From contig NZ_CP027665.1 of assembly GCF_003008555.2 (NCBI RefSeq), positions 930,001-994,000 on the forward strand: 64,000 bases of DNA, given 5' to 3'. The stretch is from Pukyongiella litopenaei (GTDB taxonomy: Bacteria; Pseudomonadota; Alphaproteobacteria; Rhodobacterales; Rhodobacteraceae). Shown one piece after another: positions 48,528 to 56,756 of the stretch (position 1 is its first letter; every line of letters starts with the position of its first letter). The notes under the pieces were generated by a model that ran no database searches, had not been told where the DNA came from, and worked only from the letters and a program-made list of their open reading frames with translations. The position numbers were made by a program, and so were the translations under genes.

Positions 48528-48872
48528 TCAGCCGCGGGCGCAGGCAATGCAGGTGGCGACCGCCGGGTTCAGATGCAGCCGGGCACGGGCGATTTCCTCG
48601 CCGCACCCGTCACAATAGCCGTATTCCTCATCGCCGGATTCGATCCGGGCCAGAGCGGCACGCAGGCGGGCGGCCTCGGCATCGCGGCGCGCCTGCTGGG
48701 CCTTGGCCATCGCCTGCATCTGCACCGCGTCCATCCGCGACAGCCGCCCCACCGCCTGCTGGTCGAGTTGTACCACCGCCTGCCCGTCGCGGCCCAGGTC
48801 GTTTTCCCCGGCGATGGCGGTCAACCGGTCGCGGATCAGCCCGGCAATATGGTTGCGGTCACGGTCATTCAT
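48528..48872 (-). CDS. DksA/TraR-family zinc-finger protein
   Basis: 114-aa protein with a helical N-terminus and a C-terminal DksA/TraR zinc finger: C87, C90 (CDGCG) and C108, C111 (CIACA). It lacks the longer coiled-coil of DksA with the DDxxDxA tip, being closer to the short TraR-like forms that bind RNA polymerase. Start at ATG 48872; an ATG six codons upstream is possible. Divergent from cysE, convergent with pxpA. Confidence 0.85.
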   Translation of the reverse strand: MNDRDRNHIAGLIRDRLTAIAGENDLGRDGQAVVQLDQQAVGRLSRMDAVQMQAMAKAQQARRDAEAARLRAALARIESGDEEYGYCDGCGEEIARARLHLNPAVATCIACARG

Positions 48873-48926
48873 GGTGCAGATGGACCTCATCACGGCATTG
48901 CGTTTGGGAAACCCGGCGCGAATGAC

Positions 48927-48950
48927 TATTCTAAGGGGTATTCTGGGGGA
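48927..48950. repeat. 12-bp direct repeat in front of cysE
   Basis: TATTCTAAGGGG (48927-48938) is followed at once by TATTCTGGGGGA (48939-48950). The second copy also contains the cysE ribosome-binding GGGGGA, 6 bp before the ATG. A regulator or a small RNA acting here could affect translation initiation. Only the repeat is seen. Confidence 0.5.
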
Positions 48951-48956
48951 TAGGCC

Positions 48957-49760
48957 ATGACCGAACCGAAAAGAAGCCTCGCGCCCGTCGATCCGGTCTG
49001 GAGCCGGATCACCTCGGAGGCGCGCGACGCGGTGGCGTCCGAGCCGCTGATGGGCGGGCTGATCCATGCCTGCATCCTGCACCATTCGCGGCTGGACAAG
49101 GCGCTGTCCTACCGGATCGCGGCCAAGCTGACCTCGAACGAGATGTCGATGGTGATCCTGCGCGAGATCGCGGATGCGGCCTATGCCGACGCGCCGGGAC
49201 TGGTCGAGGCCGCCCGCGCCGATCTGGTCGCGGTCTATGAACGCGATCCCGCCTGCCACCGGCTGTTGCAGCCGATCCTCTATTTCAAGGGGTATCAGGC
49301 GATGCAGGCCTATCGGGTCGGGCACTGGCTGTGGGAACAGGGCAAGAAGGACCTGGCCTATTTCTTCCAGATGCGGATTTCCGAGATCTTCGGCATCGAC
49401 ATCCACCCCGCCGCCCGCATCGGCAAGGGGATCATGATCGACCACGCCCATTCCATCGTGATCGGCGAAACCGCCGTGGTGGGCGACAACGTGTCGATGC
49501 TGCATTCGGTGACGCTGGGCGGCACCGGCAAGGAGGAAGAGGACCGGCACCCCAAGATCGCCGACGGCGTTCTGATCGGCGCCGGCGCCAAGGTGCTGGG
49601 CAATATCCATGTCGGCCATTGTTCGCGCGTTGCCGCCGGATCGGTGGTGCTGGAGGACGTGCCGCCCTGCAAGACCGTGGCGGGCATCCCGGCGCGGATC
49701 GTGGGCGAGGCCGGATGCGACCAGCCCTCGGTCAACATGGACCAGATGTTCGCCGGCTGA
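48957..49760 (+). CDS. cysE: serine O-acetyltransferase
   Basis: 267-aa CysE, making O-acetylserine for cysteine synthesis. After the helical N-terminal domain, left-handed beta-helix hexapeptides appear, for example GIDIHPAARIGKGIMIDHAH (residues 144-163). The catalytic His residues lie in DHAHSIVIGE and LHSVTLGG. The C-terminal tail ends DQMFAG. Its start lies 84 bp from the divergent DksA/TraR-type gene start. Confidence 0.94.
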   Translation: MTEPKRSLAPVDPVWSRITSEARDAVASEPLMGGLIHACILHHSRLDKALSYRIAAKLTSNEMSMVILREIADAAYADAPGLVEAARADLVAVYERDPACHRLLQPILYFKGYQAMQAYRVGHWLWEQGKKDLAYFFQMRISEIFGIDIHPAARIGKGIMIDHAHSIVIGETAVVGDNVSMLHSVTLGGTGKEEEDRHPKIADGVLIGAGAKVLGNIHVGHCSRVAAGSVVLEDVPPCKTVAGIPARIVGEAGCDQPSVNMDQMFAG

Positions 49761-49778
49761 CACCGACCGACCCGAAAC

Positions 49779-49800
49779 GAAAAACCGCCGCCTCAGCGGT
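49779..49800 (-). terminator. weak hairpin-T terminator, leftward
   Basis: On the minus strand ACCGC / 7-nt loop / GCGGT (49784-49800 in plus coordinates) is followed by a run of five T. It lies 20 bp after cysE and would stop transcription arriving from the right, that is from the GT4 gene and its downstream remnant. Confidence 0.45.
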
Positions 49801-49848
49801 GGCACCGCCCGGGTTCGGGAGGCTTTTCCCATATGCGTTTGGGGAATT

Positions 49849-50036
49849 CATCTCGTGAACCAGCGCGGTAGATAAATTTCTTCGAACTCCTCGGCCAAAC
49901 CCTGATGGCAAGGGACTTTGACCGGCAGGTTGTGGAATTCCGGATCCGCGTCGCCACGCTCGATCGCTGCACCGCTCGTGGCGTATTCATCACAAAACCA
50001 GCTGGATAAGCCCGTCCGGGGAAAAGGGACGTGCGA
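49849..50036 (-). pseudogene. remnant C-terminus of an unidentified gene
   Basis: An open frame of 62 codons without a start codon reads like a genuine protein tail: VPFPRTGLSSWFCDEY, then PVKVPCHQGLAEEFEEIYLPRWFTR before TGA at 49849-49851. It is cut off upstream by an in-frame stop at 50037-50039, 40 bp after the GT4 stop. The family is not recognised. A carbohydrate-related gene is likely from the neighbour. I read it as the left-over end of a deleted gene. Confidence 0.45.
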
Positions 50037-50078
50037 TCAACGCCGGATTTCTGCGCTACTGCCGTTCAGGTCGATATC

Positions 50079-51185
50079 TTACGCCCGCAACTGGCGGTAG
50101 ACGGGCATGAGACGATCTATGACAACGCGTTCCCAATCAAGGGCTTGCGAGGCCGCAATATTTGCGTCGAGCCGCTTCTTGTCCCAAGCGGTTTTCCTAT
50201 TGGCCGTCAACGCCTCATGCAGACCTTCGGGGGTGTTCCTGAAAAGGTCAAAATCGAAACCAAAACGGCCTGCGAATGCGCGATGGCCCTCGGTATCGGA
50301 CGCCAAGACCGGCAAACCCACCGCCGCATATTCGATTGACTTCAACGATGGCGCGGTTCCGAACATTTCCTCGGGAACGTAGGCTATTCCGGCGTCATAG
50401 CCGGTCAGCCGTTTCCAAAGTTCGCTTTGGTCGAGCATGCCCCGGAAGAATACATGGTCTTCCACCCCGAGTTCACGCGCGAGATTTTGCAGATGTTCTT
50501 CCGCATTTCCCTGGCCATAGATGTCCAGGGTCAGTCCCTTGTTGCTGGAAAGCGCCTTTGCAAACATCTGCAACAGCAGGTCCATTTTGCGGGTTCGCGA
50601 CAGGCTTCCAACGTAAACCAGACGACGTATCGCTGCCTCTCGCCGGACATCAGGCCCGTTGGCGGTCGCGTCTTGAATGGCGGCCATATCAACGCCGGGT
50701 GGAATCTCGATTGCCTTGAGATACCGGTTAGGCAAATTGGTCCGCAGACTTTCCATGGAGTGGGTCAACAAACAATCGATCTGCAACTGCATGTCATGAT
50801 AGTTGGCCAAAGCAGGCGCATCGGGCGCCCCGATATGCGGTGAGCGAAAATCAAGACACCAGGAGGCTTCCGAGAAAACCGGCTGCAGCATCATCACGTC
50901 ATCGTAGCAATACGGGCTTTGAACCAAATGCACGATGTCCGGCCGAACCTTGCGCAGGACATCGAACAGCGCCCGCCTGCGCGTCGGCGTCTCTCGGGAC
51001 GCCAGGCTGTGCAGCCGCACGCCTTCGGGGGGCTGGCCATGGGTTTCCCCGGGGGCCTTGGTCTGGACCACATGCACATCATGAAACCGTGACATGACGC
51101 GCACATAGTTGCTGATTGCCGCCTCGCCCATGATGCCGAAGGCCGATCGCGCGATATACAAGATCGTAAGGCGCTCAGGTTCCAT
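50079..51185 (-). CDS. glycosyltransferase family 4
   Basis: 368-aa GT-B glycosyltransferase. The N-terminal acceptor domain is followed by RRLVYVGSLSRTRKMDLLLQ near residue 190, and the C-terminal donor site has the E-x7-E element within PSLKSIEYAAVGLPVLASD. No membrane segment, so it acts at the inner face of the membrane on a lipid-linked or protein glycan. GGGAAGGGTCATCCG precedes the ATG. Composition is less GC-rich than the left part of the window, which fits an accessory polysaccharide gene. Donor and acceptor unknown. Confidence 0.85.
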   Translation of the reverse strand: MEPERLTILYIARSAFGIMGEAAISNYVRVMSRFHDVHVVQTKAPGETHGQPPEGVRLHSLASRETPTRRRALFDVLRKVRPDIVHLVQSPYCYDDVMMLQPVFSEASWCLDFRSPHIGAPDAPALANYHDMQLQIDCLLTHSMESLRTNLPNRYLKAIEIPPGVDMAAIQDATANGPDVRREAAIRRLVYVGSLSRTRKMDLLLQMFAKALSSNKGLTLDIYGQGNAEEHLQNLARELGVEDHVFFRGMLDQSELWKRLTGYDAGIAYVPEEMFGTAPSLKSIEYAAVGLPVLASDTEGHRAFAGRFGFDFDLFRNTPEGLHEALTANRKTAWDKKRLDANIAASQALDWERVVIDRLMPVYRQLRA

Positions 51186-51824
51186 CGGATGACCCTTCCC
51201 GTAAGCAGTTAAAATCTAACCACTAAAATCCGTCGCCTCCATACAGCATTGTTTTCGGCTTTTACAGGCCAAAGAGTATCTTTGGGACCCCAGGCCGTGC
51301 CTCGAATGTGGTGGAAGGTGGCGTGGTCTCCGGGTTGACCCGGCCCCCACCCAACCGGCGGCTGCAACCGGCGGGGAGATCGCGCCATGAAACAAGATAC
51401 CGACAGTTCGGCCCATACTCCGCAGGAGTCGCGCTGAGAATCCTTTGTAAGCGAGTTGGGCAATCATGCCCGTCCCGCAGAGCACCCCGACTATTCGTTT
51501 TATGACTTATGTTCGCTTGGTCCCGCCCCATGTTTGAGAACCCACTGCAACAGGTTCCTGTTCGCCCCCCGAACGCGTCCCTGCCAGATATCGTCATCCG
51601 ACCGGGTATCCCATTCGGAAAACGGATGACGGTCAATCGACGGGCGGGACCGGATGACACCCTCCTGTCCACGGCCATATGGACGACAGGGGCGTGGCCG
51701 GTTGGCAGATTGATCTGGCCGGGCAGGGATTGCTGCATTACGGTTGCCCCGTGTGAACGACACCGGCAGGCCTGCGCAACCGGGCCCTGGCCAAAGATGA
51801 AACCACCGCCTGAAAGGTGATGCC
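51186..51824. other. 639-bp gap without a credible gene
   Basis: The stretch lies between the GT4 start and the FecR gene. Long frames on both strands lack ribosome sites and family-like sequence. One short plus-strand frame (51387-51437, 16 codons, MKQDTDSSAHTPQESR) has a good GGGGAG upstream and may be a gene-start relic. No tRNA, hairpin-T terminator or inverted-repeat pair was found. It probably holds the promoters of both flanking genes and remains of lost genes. Confidence 0.5.
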
Positions 51825-52352
51825 ATGCCCGCGAGCCTGCTCCCTGATTTTCGTATCGCCCGGCACTTGGCTGTTGGCGTCGCGTTGGCGCTGGGCAGCG
51901 GGGCAGCGGCCCAAGGAACATGCACCTTCACGATGGCCACCGAACCGGCGCGGCAGGTAATGACCTGCGACGGAACCCTGATCGTGGAACGCGAACCCGG
52001 CACCTCGATGACCATCGACGAACGGGCGGGCGCCGCACCGCCCCGCGCGATCGAAATCGAAGGCGGCGCGATCCTGATCGACGTCCAGCCCGGAACCGCC
52101 CCGACCCAGATCAGGACACCCCATGCCATCGCCGCCGTGCGCGGCACCACCTATGTCGTGGACGCAGGGGCGCAGCGCACATCGGTCTTCGTGATTGCCG
52201 GCCGTGTCGAGGTGCGCAAGCTCGATGACGGCTCGGACACTGTGCAGCTGCGTCCCGGACAGGGAACGGACGTCACCGCGACCGACCGGCTCGAGGTGAA
52301 ACGCTGGGACGCCGACCGCGCTGCACGACTGCTCGCCCGCTTTGGCAGATGA
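51825..52352 (+). CDS. FecR domain protein, exported
   Basis: 175-aa periplasmic protein. The N-terminus VGVALALGSGAAAQG is a cleavable signal peptide. The FecR-type beta domain is seen as TPHAIAAVRGTTYVVDAGAQ (residues 98-117) and TSVFVIAGRVEV. The stop overlaps the start of the cyclase gene by 4 bp. FecR proteins encoded beside CHASE2 cyclases are a recurrent pairing, so it probably senses or scaffolds a periplasmic signal for the cyclase. Confidence 0.85.
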   Translation: MPASLLPDFRIARHLAVGVALALGSGAAAQGTCTFTMATEPARQVMTCDGTLIVEREPGTSMTIDERAGAAPPRAIEIEGGAILIDVQPGTAPTQIRTPHAIAAVRGTTYVVDAGAQRTSVFVIAGRVEVRKLDDGSDTVQLRPGQGTDVTATDRLEVKRWDADRAARLLARFGR

Positions 52353-54139
52353 CAACCCGCGCCCGGCGCCGCAATCGACTGGTGATCCCGGGGCTGATCG
52401 TGGCGGCGCTGTGGGTGGCGGGGTTCGGGCTGCCTTACCTGTCGGGACATGCCGGGCCGACCGATCGGTTCGAATACCGCCTGCTTGACCTGCGCCACAG
52501 GCTGATCGGCCCGCAGAAACCCGCCGGCGACGTGGTCATCGTCGCCATCGACGACCGGACGCTTGGGCAATCGGATGTCAGCGGTCGCGCATTGCTTGGC
52601 CGGGTGATCGGCAATATTGCCGCCAGCCGGGCAGGAACGCTCGCGGTCGACATCTTGCTGGCCGATGGAGGTGATACCGACACCGATGCCGCGCTGGCGC
52701 AGGCGCTTGGCGCGCTGCCCTCGGTGATCGCGGCGGCGGCCAGCCTGGGTGCCGAAGGTGCAAGTGCCGATACCATCATCCAGCCGCAACCGTCCTTCCG
52801 CGAGGCGGCGCGCACCGGCCTGGTGAACATCTCGACGGATACCGGCGGAACGCCGCGATATGTCCCGCTGCTCATCCCCACCGGCGCGGGCACCTTTCCC
52901 ACGCTGCCGCTGGTCGCGGCCATGACGTTCACCGGTGACACGCCTGTTGTTGAAACCGACCGATTGAGGCTGGGCGATCGCGCGGTTCCCCTGGATCTGG
53001 GGCAGTCGATGCCGCTGCGCCATCTGGGTCCGATGGGAACGGTGCCGACCTACAGCGCCAGCGAGCTGCTGACCGGCCCCCTGCCCGATGCGCTCGGTGG
53101 AAAACTGGTGGTGCTGGGCTATACCGCGTCGGCCATGGGCGACCGGTTCGCGACCCCGTTCGGCGACACCACCCCGGGGGTCGAGATCATCGCGACCGCG
53201 ATATCGCAACTGGCCGGGGGGCCGGTGCTGCGGCGCGATGCCCGGACCCGGCGCTGGGATGTGATCCACGCCGCCGGGCTGACCCTACTCTGCGTGCTGG
53301 CGGCCCTGTCGCTGCCACTGTCGCGCGGGCTCCCGGTTGCGCTCGCCCTTGTCGGGCTTTCCATGACCGGGGTGGTGATCGCCTTTGCCTTTGGCCTGTG
53401 GATGAGCGCCGCCCTGCCTCTGGTGGCCGCCTTACCGCCGCTCACCGTGGCCGGGATCGTCCGGTATTCGCGCGAGCGCAGCCTGGCGTTGCAAACCGAA
53501 CGCGCGGCAGCCTCGCTGCGGCGGTTCCAGTCACCGGCGCTGGCGCGACGCCTGGAAAACGATCCCGACTGGCTCGCCACGCCGGAAGAGCAACACCTGG
53601 TGATCTTCTTCGTCGATCTCACCGGCTTTACCGGCCTGTCGCAGCGGCTCGGGCCAGCGGGCACGCAGGAATTGCTGCGCGCATTTCATGGCCTGACAAA
53701 CGAAACAGTCGGGGCGCAGGGCGGCGACGTTTTGAACTATATGGGCGACGGTGCGCTGGCCGTGTTCGGCCTCGACCGGTCCGACCGCGACCGCGCCGCC
53801 GACACCGCACTGGCCGCGGCCTTTGCGCTCGTCCGGGCGCTGGCCGGGTTACGCATCGACGCGTTGCCGGAAGGACTGCCGGGTTGCCGCATCGGGCTGC
53901 ATGCGGGCCTCGCGACACTGTCCCGGCTGGGAGCCGACACCCACCAGCAGGTCACCGTGACCGGCGACAGCGTCAACCTGGCAAGCCGCCTGATGGAAGT
54001 GGCCAAGTCCGAACACGCGACCATCGTGGCCACCCGCGATTTCGCCGATGCACTGTCAAAGCCGCCTTCGCCCACGCACGAATCGCGCGTGCCGATCCGG
54101 GGCCGCGCGGGCGAGGTCGAGATACTGGCCTGGACCTGA
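52349..54139 (+). CDS. CHASE2 domain adenylate/guanylate cyclase
   Basis: 596-aa membrane receptor cyclase. One N-terminal helix (residues about 11-30), a periplasmic CHASE2 sensor to about residue 290, three helices (about 300-370), then a class III nucleotide cyclase domain. The two metal-binding Asp are in FFVDLTGFTG near residue 420 and YMGDGALAVF near residue 465. The product is likely cAMP or cGMP, not decided by eye. Translationally coupled to the FecR gene. Confidence 0.88.
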   Translation: MTTRARRRNRLVIPGLIVAALWVAGFGLPYLSGHAGPTDRFEYRLLDLRHRLIGPQKPAGDVVIVAIDDRTLGQSDVSGRALLGRVIGNIAASRAGTLAVDILLADGGDTDTDAALAQALGALPSVIAAAASLGAEGASADTIIQPQPSFREAARTGLVNISTDTGGTPRYVPLLIPTGAGTFPTLPLVAAMTFTGDTPVVETDRLRLGDRAVPLDLGQSMPLRHLGPMGTVPTYSASELLTGPLPDALGGKLVVLGYTASAMGDRFATPFGDTTPGVEIIATAISQLAGGPVLRRDARTRRWDVIHAAGLTLLCVLAALSLPLSRGLPVALALVGLSMTGVVIAFAFGLWMSAALPLVAALPPLTVAGIVRYSRERSLALQTERAAASLRRFQSPALARRLENDPDWLATPEEQHLVIFFVDLTGFTGLSQRLGPAGTQELLRAFHGLTNETVGAQGGDVLNYMGDGALAVFGLDRSDRDRAADTALAAAFALVRALAGLRIDALPEGLPGCRIGLHAGLATLSRLGADTHQQVTVTGDSVNLASRLMEVAKSEHATIVATRDFADALSKPPSPTHESRVPIRGRAGEVEILAWT

Positions 54140-54449
54140 TCCCGCGGGCGCGCCCCGCTTCAGGCGATATCCGGCCGGACCGGCGCAGCCTTTCTCGGCC
54201 GGCCAAAACACCTATCCGGACCAGCCATACCGTGCCGTCCCGGATATGCGCGGGTAACCTACAGTACCCAGAAGAAACCGAGATTTTCCCCGCATTCCCA
54301 ACCCCTTGAATTGCCATGTCACCCTAGTTTCCCACCTCACCCATCGAAACCGCCCGGTACCGCCGAAACGCCAACCTTCGCAACATCCGGAAAAAGCCAC
54401 AATCGGGGTTGCATTACCCGAATGCCGGGGATACATGCAGGGCCTCAGT
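54140..54449. other. 310-bp gap upstream of tRNA-Arg
   Basis: No credible gene. A likely tRNA promoter lies at 54409-54437. The rest is a run of GC-poor to mixed sequence with no clear repeat, hairpin or att copy. Confidence 0.4.
54409..54437 (+). promoter_or_regulatory. putative tRNA-Arg promoter
   Basis: TTGCAT (54409-54414), a 17-bp spacer and TACATG (54432-54437) lie 12 bp upstream of the first tRNA base. Spacing is ideal for a sigma-70-type promoter, but the -10 is weak. Confidence 0.4.
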
Positions 54450-54526
54450 GGACCGATAGCTCAGCTGGATAGAGTACTTGACTACGAATCAAGGGGTCGG
54501 GGGTTCGAATCCTCCTCGGTCCGCCA
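54450..54526 (+). tRNA. tRNA-Arg(ACG)
   Basis: 77 nt with encoded CCA end. The acceptor stem GGACCGA pairs with TCGGTCC, the discriminator is G, the D loop has AGCTCAGCTGGATAGAG and the T arm GGGTTCGAATCC. The anticodon loop CTACGAA between CTTGA and TCAAG reads ACG, decoded to CGU/CGC/CGA after inosine formation. A tyrosine integrase gene fragment faces its 3' end, so this tRNA is an integration site. Confidence 0.95.
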
Positions 54527-54542
54527 CTTCAACCCCCTTGCA

Positions 54543-54564
54543 CTTGATTTCATTAAGATTTTTG
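54543..54564 (+). terminator. weak terminator after tRNA-Arg
   Basis: CTTGAT (54543-54548) pairs with ATTAAG (54552-54557) with one wobble and a 3-nt loop, then ATTTTTG. It is AT-rich and weak, but placed 17 bp after the tRNA and before the convergent integrase stop. Confidence 0.3.
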
Positions 54565-54565
54565 T

Positions 54566-55060
54566 TCATCTTGTCGAACCATTGCCACTAGGTTCGTCAA
54601 CATTTGAACCCGTTTCGTTCTGTCGCAGTTTGGCAAAGCCCTGATCGGCCATCAGACCGCGCCGCGCCTTCCCTGCGTAAATCTGAACCATCTGAGGCGA
54701 GGCATGGCCTGTCCACGCCATGATTTCCCGCTCCGATGCCCCTGCCTCGGCCAAACGAGCGGCACAAGCCTTGCGCAGCCCGTGAGACGTGTTGTCGGGC
54801 AGACCGGCAGCGTTACACCATTTGCGCATTGCGTTACCCAAGCCGTTTGCTGAACGCGACCGTCCACCAGTCGTTTCAAGGAAAGTCATTTTGGACATGG
54901 GCAGCGTATCCAGCACCCTCTGAAGGTCTGGGTGGATCGGGATATCCACAACCACCTCTGAATATCGTTCAGTTTTCAGCCACCGATATTGGATGCGGGA
55001 ACCAATCACGCTCTGCCAGCGGAGGCGAACTGCATCAATGCGGGAACAGCCAGTGTTGAC
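54566..55060 (-). pseudogene. truncated tyrosine recombinase/integrase
   Basis: C-terminal catalytic half of a phage/island-type tyrosine integrase. Visible are the box I Arg region TGCSRIDAVRLRWQ, then HGLRK, the TGH of AWTGHAS and the nucleophile Tyr in MVQIYAGKA. The N-terminal DNA-binding part is missing: the frame meets a stop at 55061-55063, where the outer IS element starts. A GTG at 55009 could allow a fragment to be made, but without the N-terminal half it should be inactive. Its 3' end faces tRNA-Arg, the usual place for an island integrase. Confidence 0.75.
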
Positions 55061-55182
55061 CTACCCTCCGAGCTTCGGACACTGACGTAAGCTACGATTT
55101 GTTGTCTGCTGATCTTTGACGAAGAGGAGATCTGAACCGCCCCGGGTTTCCGAGAGAGTAGAACTCTCAGAGGATGATCCTT

Positions 55183-55518
55183 ATGGAATCGAAGAAGAAG
55201 CGCACGCCGGCATATACGGCCGAGTTCCGCGAGCGCGGCGTCCGGCTATTCCGCGAACGGCGGCCCGATTACACCAGTGACAACGCGGCGTATCGGGCGA
55301 TCGCCCCGAAGCTTGGCTGCTCGCACGACACACTGCGCGCCTGGTGCATCCAGGCGGCACGCGATGCAGGCGAGCGCGACGGGCTGACCAGCGAGCAGAA
55401 GGCCCGCCTCAAGGCGCTGGAGCGCGAGGTGAAGGAACTGCGCACGGCCAACGAGATCCTGAAGAAGGCGTCGGCTTATTTTGCCCAGGCGGAGCTCGAC
55501 CGCCTGTTCCGCAAATGA
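55183..55518 (+). CDS. IS3-family transposase OrfA
   Basis: 111-aa DNA-binding protein with an N-terminal helix-turn-helix (YTAEFRERGVRLFRERRPD, then LGCSHDTLRAWCIQ). A leucine-zipper-like C-terminus (LKALEREVKELRTANEIL) is typical of IS3 OrfA. I start at ATG 55183, though an ATG three codons upstream is possible. The stop TGA (55516-55518) overlaps the OrfB ATG. The fusion OrfAB transposase is normally made by -1 frameshifting. Confidence 0.9.
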   Translation: MESKKKRTPAYTAEFRERGVRLFRERRPDYTSDNAAYRAIAPKLGCSHDTLRAWCIQAARDAGERDGLTSEQKARLKALEREVKELRTANEILKKASAYFAQAELDRLFRK

Positions 55519-56414
55519 TCGCCTTCATCGAGAAGCATCGCGGGGTCTTTGGGGTCGAGCCGATCTGCCGTGTCCTGCAGATTGCCCCAGCAACCTTCCA
55601 TCGCCATGCCGCCATCGCGCGCAATCCCCAGCTTGCCTCGGACCGCACCAGGCAGGATGCTGTGGATATTGAGAAAATCAAGGCAGTCCACGGCAAGAGC
55701 CGGGGCCGTTATGGTGCCCGCAAGATCTGGCACCAGCTTCGGCGCGATGAGCACGACATCGCGCGTTGCACCGTGGAAAGGCTCATGCATCTTCATGGAT
55801 TGCAAGGGGTTGTGCGGGGCCAGAAGAAGACAACCATCCCCGATCCAGCGCAGCCTTGCCCTGATGACAAGGTCAACCGGCAGTTCGTGGCTGCCATGCC
55901 CGATCAGCTCTGGGTGTCGGACTTCACCTATGTGTCGACATGGGCGGGGATGGTCTATGTGGCCTTCATCATCGATGTCTTCGCCCGCAAGATCGTGGGC
56001 TGGCGCGTCTCGACCTCGATGACGACAGGCTTCGTGCTGGATGCCCTGAACCAGGCCATCTGCCAGCGATGCCCAACAGGCGGCGGGTTGATCCATCACT
56101 CCGATCGCGGCAGCCAGTATCTGTCCATCCGCTACACCGAGCGCCTGGCCGATGCCGGTATCGACACTTCGGTGGGCAGCGTGGGCGACAGCTATGACAA
56201 CGCGCTGGCCGAGAGCGTCATCGGCCTGTTCAAGACCGAGGTGATCAACTTCCTCGGCCCCTGGAAATCCATGGCTCAGGTCGAATGGGAGACCCTGCAA
56301 TGGGTCAGCCGGTATAACAACGAGCGGCTACACAGCGCCATCGGGCACCGGCCGCCACAGGAAGTGGAGGATACATTCTACGAACAGATGAACACCCTTG
56401 AAAAAGCCGCGTAG
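55515..56414 (+). CDS. IS3-family transposase OrfB (DDE)
   Basis: 299-aa rve-type integrase domain. The catalytic acidic residues are seen in WVSDFTYV, HHSDRGSQY and NALAESVIG, the D, D(35)E set. HTH_21-like N-terminus RYGARKIWHQL is present. The frame is open upstream to 55344 in the -1 frame relative to OrfA, so frameshifting anywhere in the overlap can make OrfAB. Confidence 0.92.
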   Translation: MIAFIEKHRGVFGVEPICRVLQIAPATFHRHAAIARNPQLASDRTRQDAVDIEKIKAVHGKSRGRYGARKIWHQLRRDEHDIARCTVERLMHLHGLQGVVRGQKKTTIPDPAQPCPDDKVNRQFVAAMPDQLWVSDFTYVSTWAGMVYVAFIIDVFARKIVGWRVSTSMTTGFVLDALNQAICQRCPTGGGLIHHSDRGSQYLSIRYTERLADAGIDTSVGSVGDSYDNALAESVIGLFKTEVINFLGPWKSMAQVEWETLQWVSRYNNERLHSAIGHRPPQEVEDTFYEQMNTLEKAA

Positions 56415-56462
56415 GTCTTGAACAAAAAAGCCTCTCGGAAACCCGGGGCGGTTCAATCAGAG

Positions 56463-56756
56463 ATGTCGAAACGCGATCAACATGCGCCTGAGTTCAGGGC
56501 GAAGGTGGCGCTGGAAGCGTTGAAGGGTGAGCAGACGGTGGTCGATCTGGCGAGCCGGTTCGGGGTTCATCCGACGGTTATCGATAGCTGGAAGCGGGCA
56601 TTTCTGGAAGGGGCCTCTGGTGAGTTTGAACGCGGCGGCAGGAAGGCCCCTGAGATTGACGAAGAGCAGGTGAGGGAGCTGCCTGCCAAGATCGGGGAGC
56701 CGGCTGTGGCCAACGGTTTTTTGTCCAGAAAGCTCAAGCCGTGGATCGGCAAGTGA
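56463..56756 (+). CDS. IS3-family transposase OrfA (outer element)
   Basis: 97-aa OrfA of the outer, decayed element. The helix-turn-helix start is HAPEFRAKVALEALKGEQTV with FGVHPTVIDSWKR. The ATG at 56463 begins 7 bp after the right end of the inner IS, so the inner element lies between this gene and its original promoter. The frame is intact, but OrfB beside it is not, so the transposase is likely non-functional. Confidence 0.7.
   Translation: MSKRDQHAPEFRAKVALEALKGEQTVVDLASRFGVHPTVIDSWKRAFLEGASGEFERGGRKAPEIDEEQVRELPAKIGEPAVANGFLSRKLKPWIGK

Larger units (their letters stand above)
55133..56455 (+). mobile_element. intact IS3-family insertion sequence, 1323 bp
   Basis: Ends are perfect 24-bp inverted repeats: TGAACCGCCCCGGGTTTC... 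at 55133-55156 and its complement at 56432-56455. A 3-bp duplication ATC flanks the element (55130-55132 and 56456-56458). It encodes OrfA and OrfB in overlapping -1 frames with intact DDE residues. Intact ends and genes suggest recent, possibly active, transposition. Confidence 0.9.

Noticed and set aside
51509..51820. A 103-codon plus-strand open frame before the FecR gene
   Set aside because: No ribosome site, composition of a non-coding stretch (many Pro/Trp/Arg), and no recognisable family.
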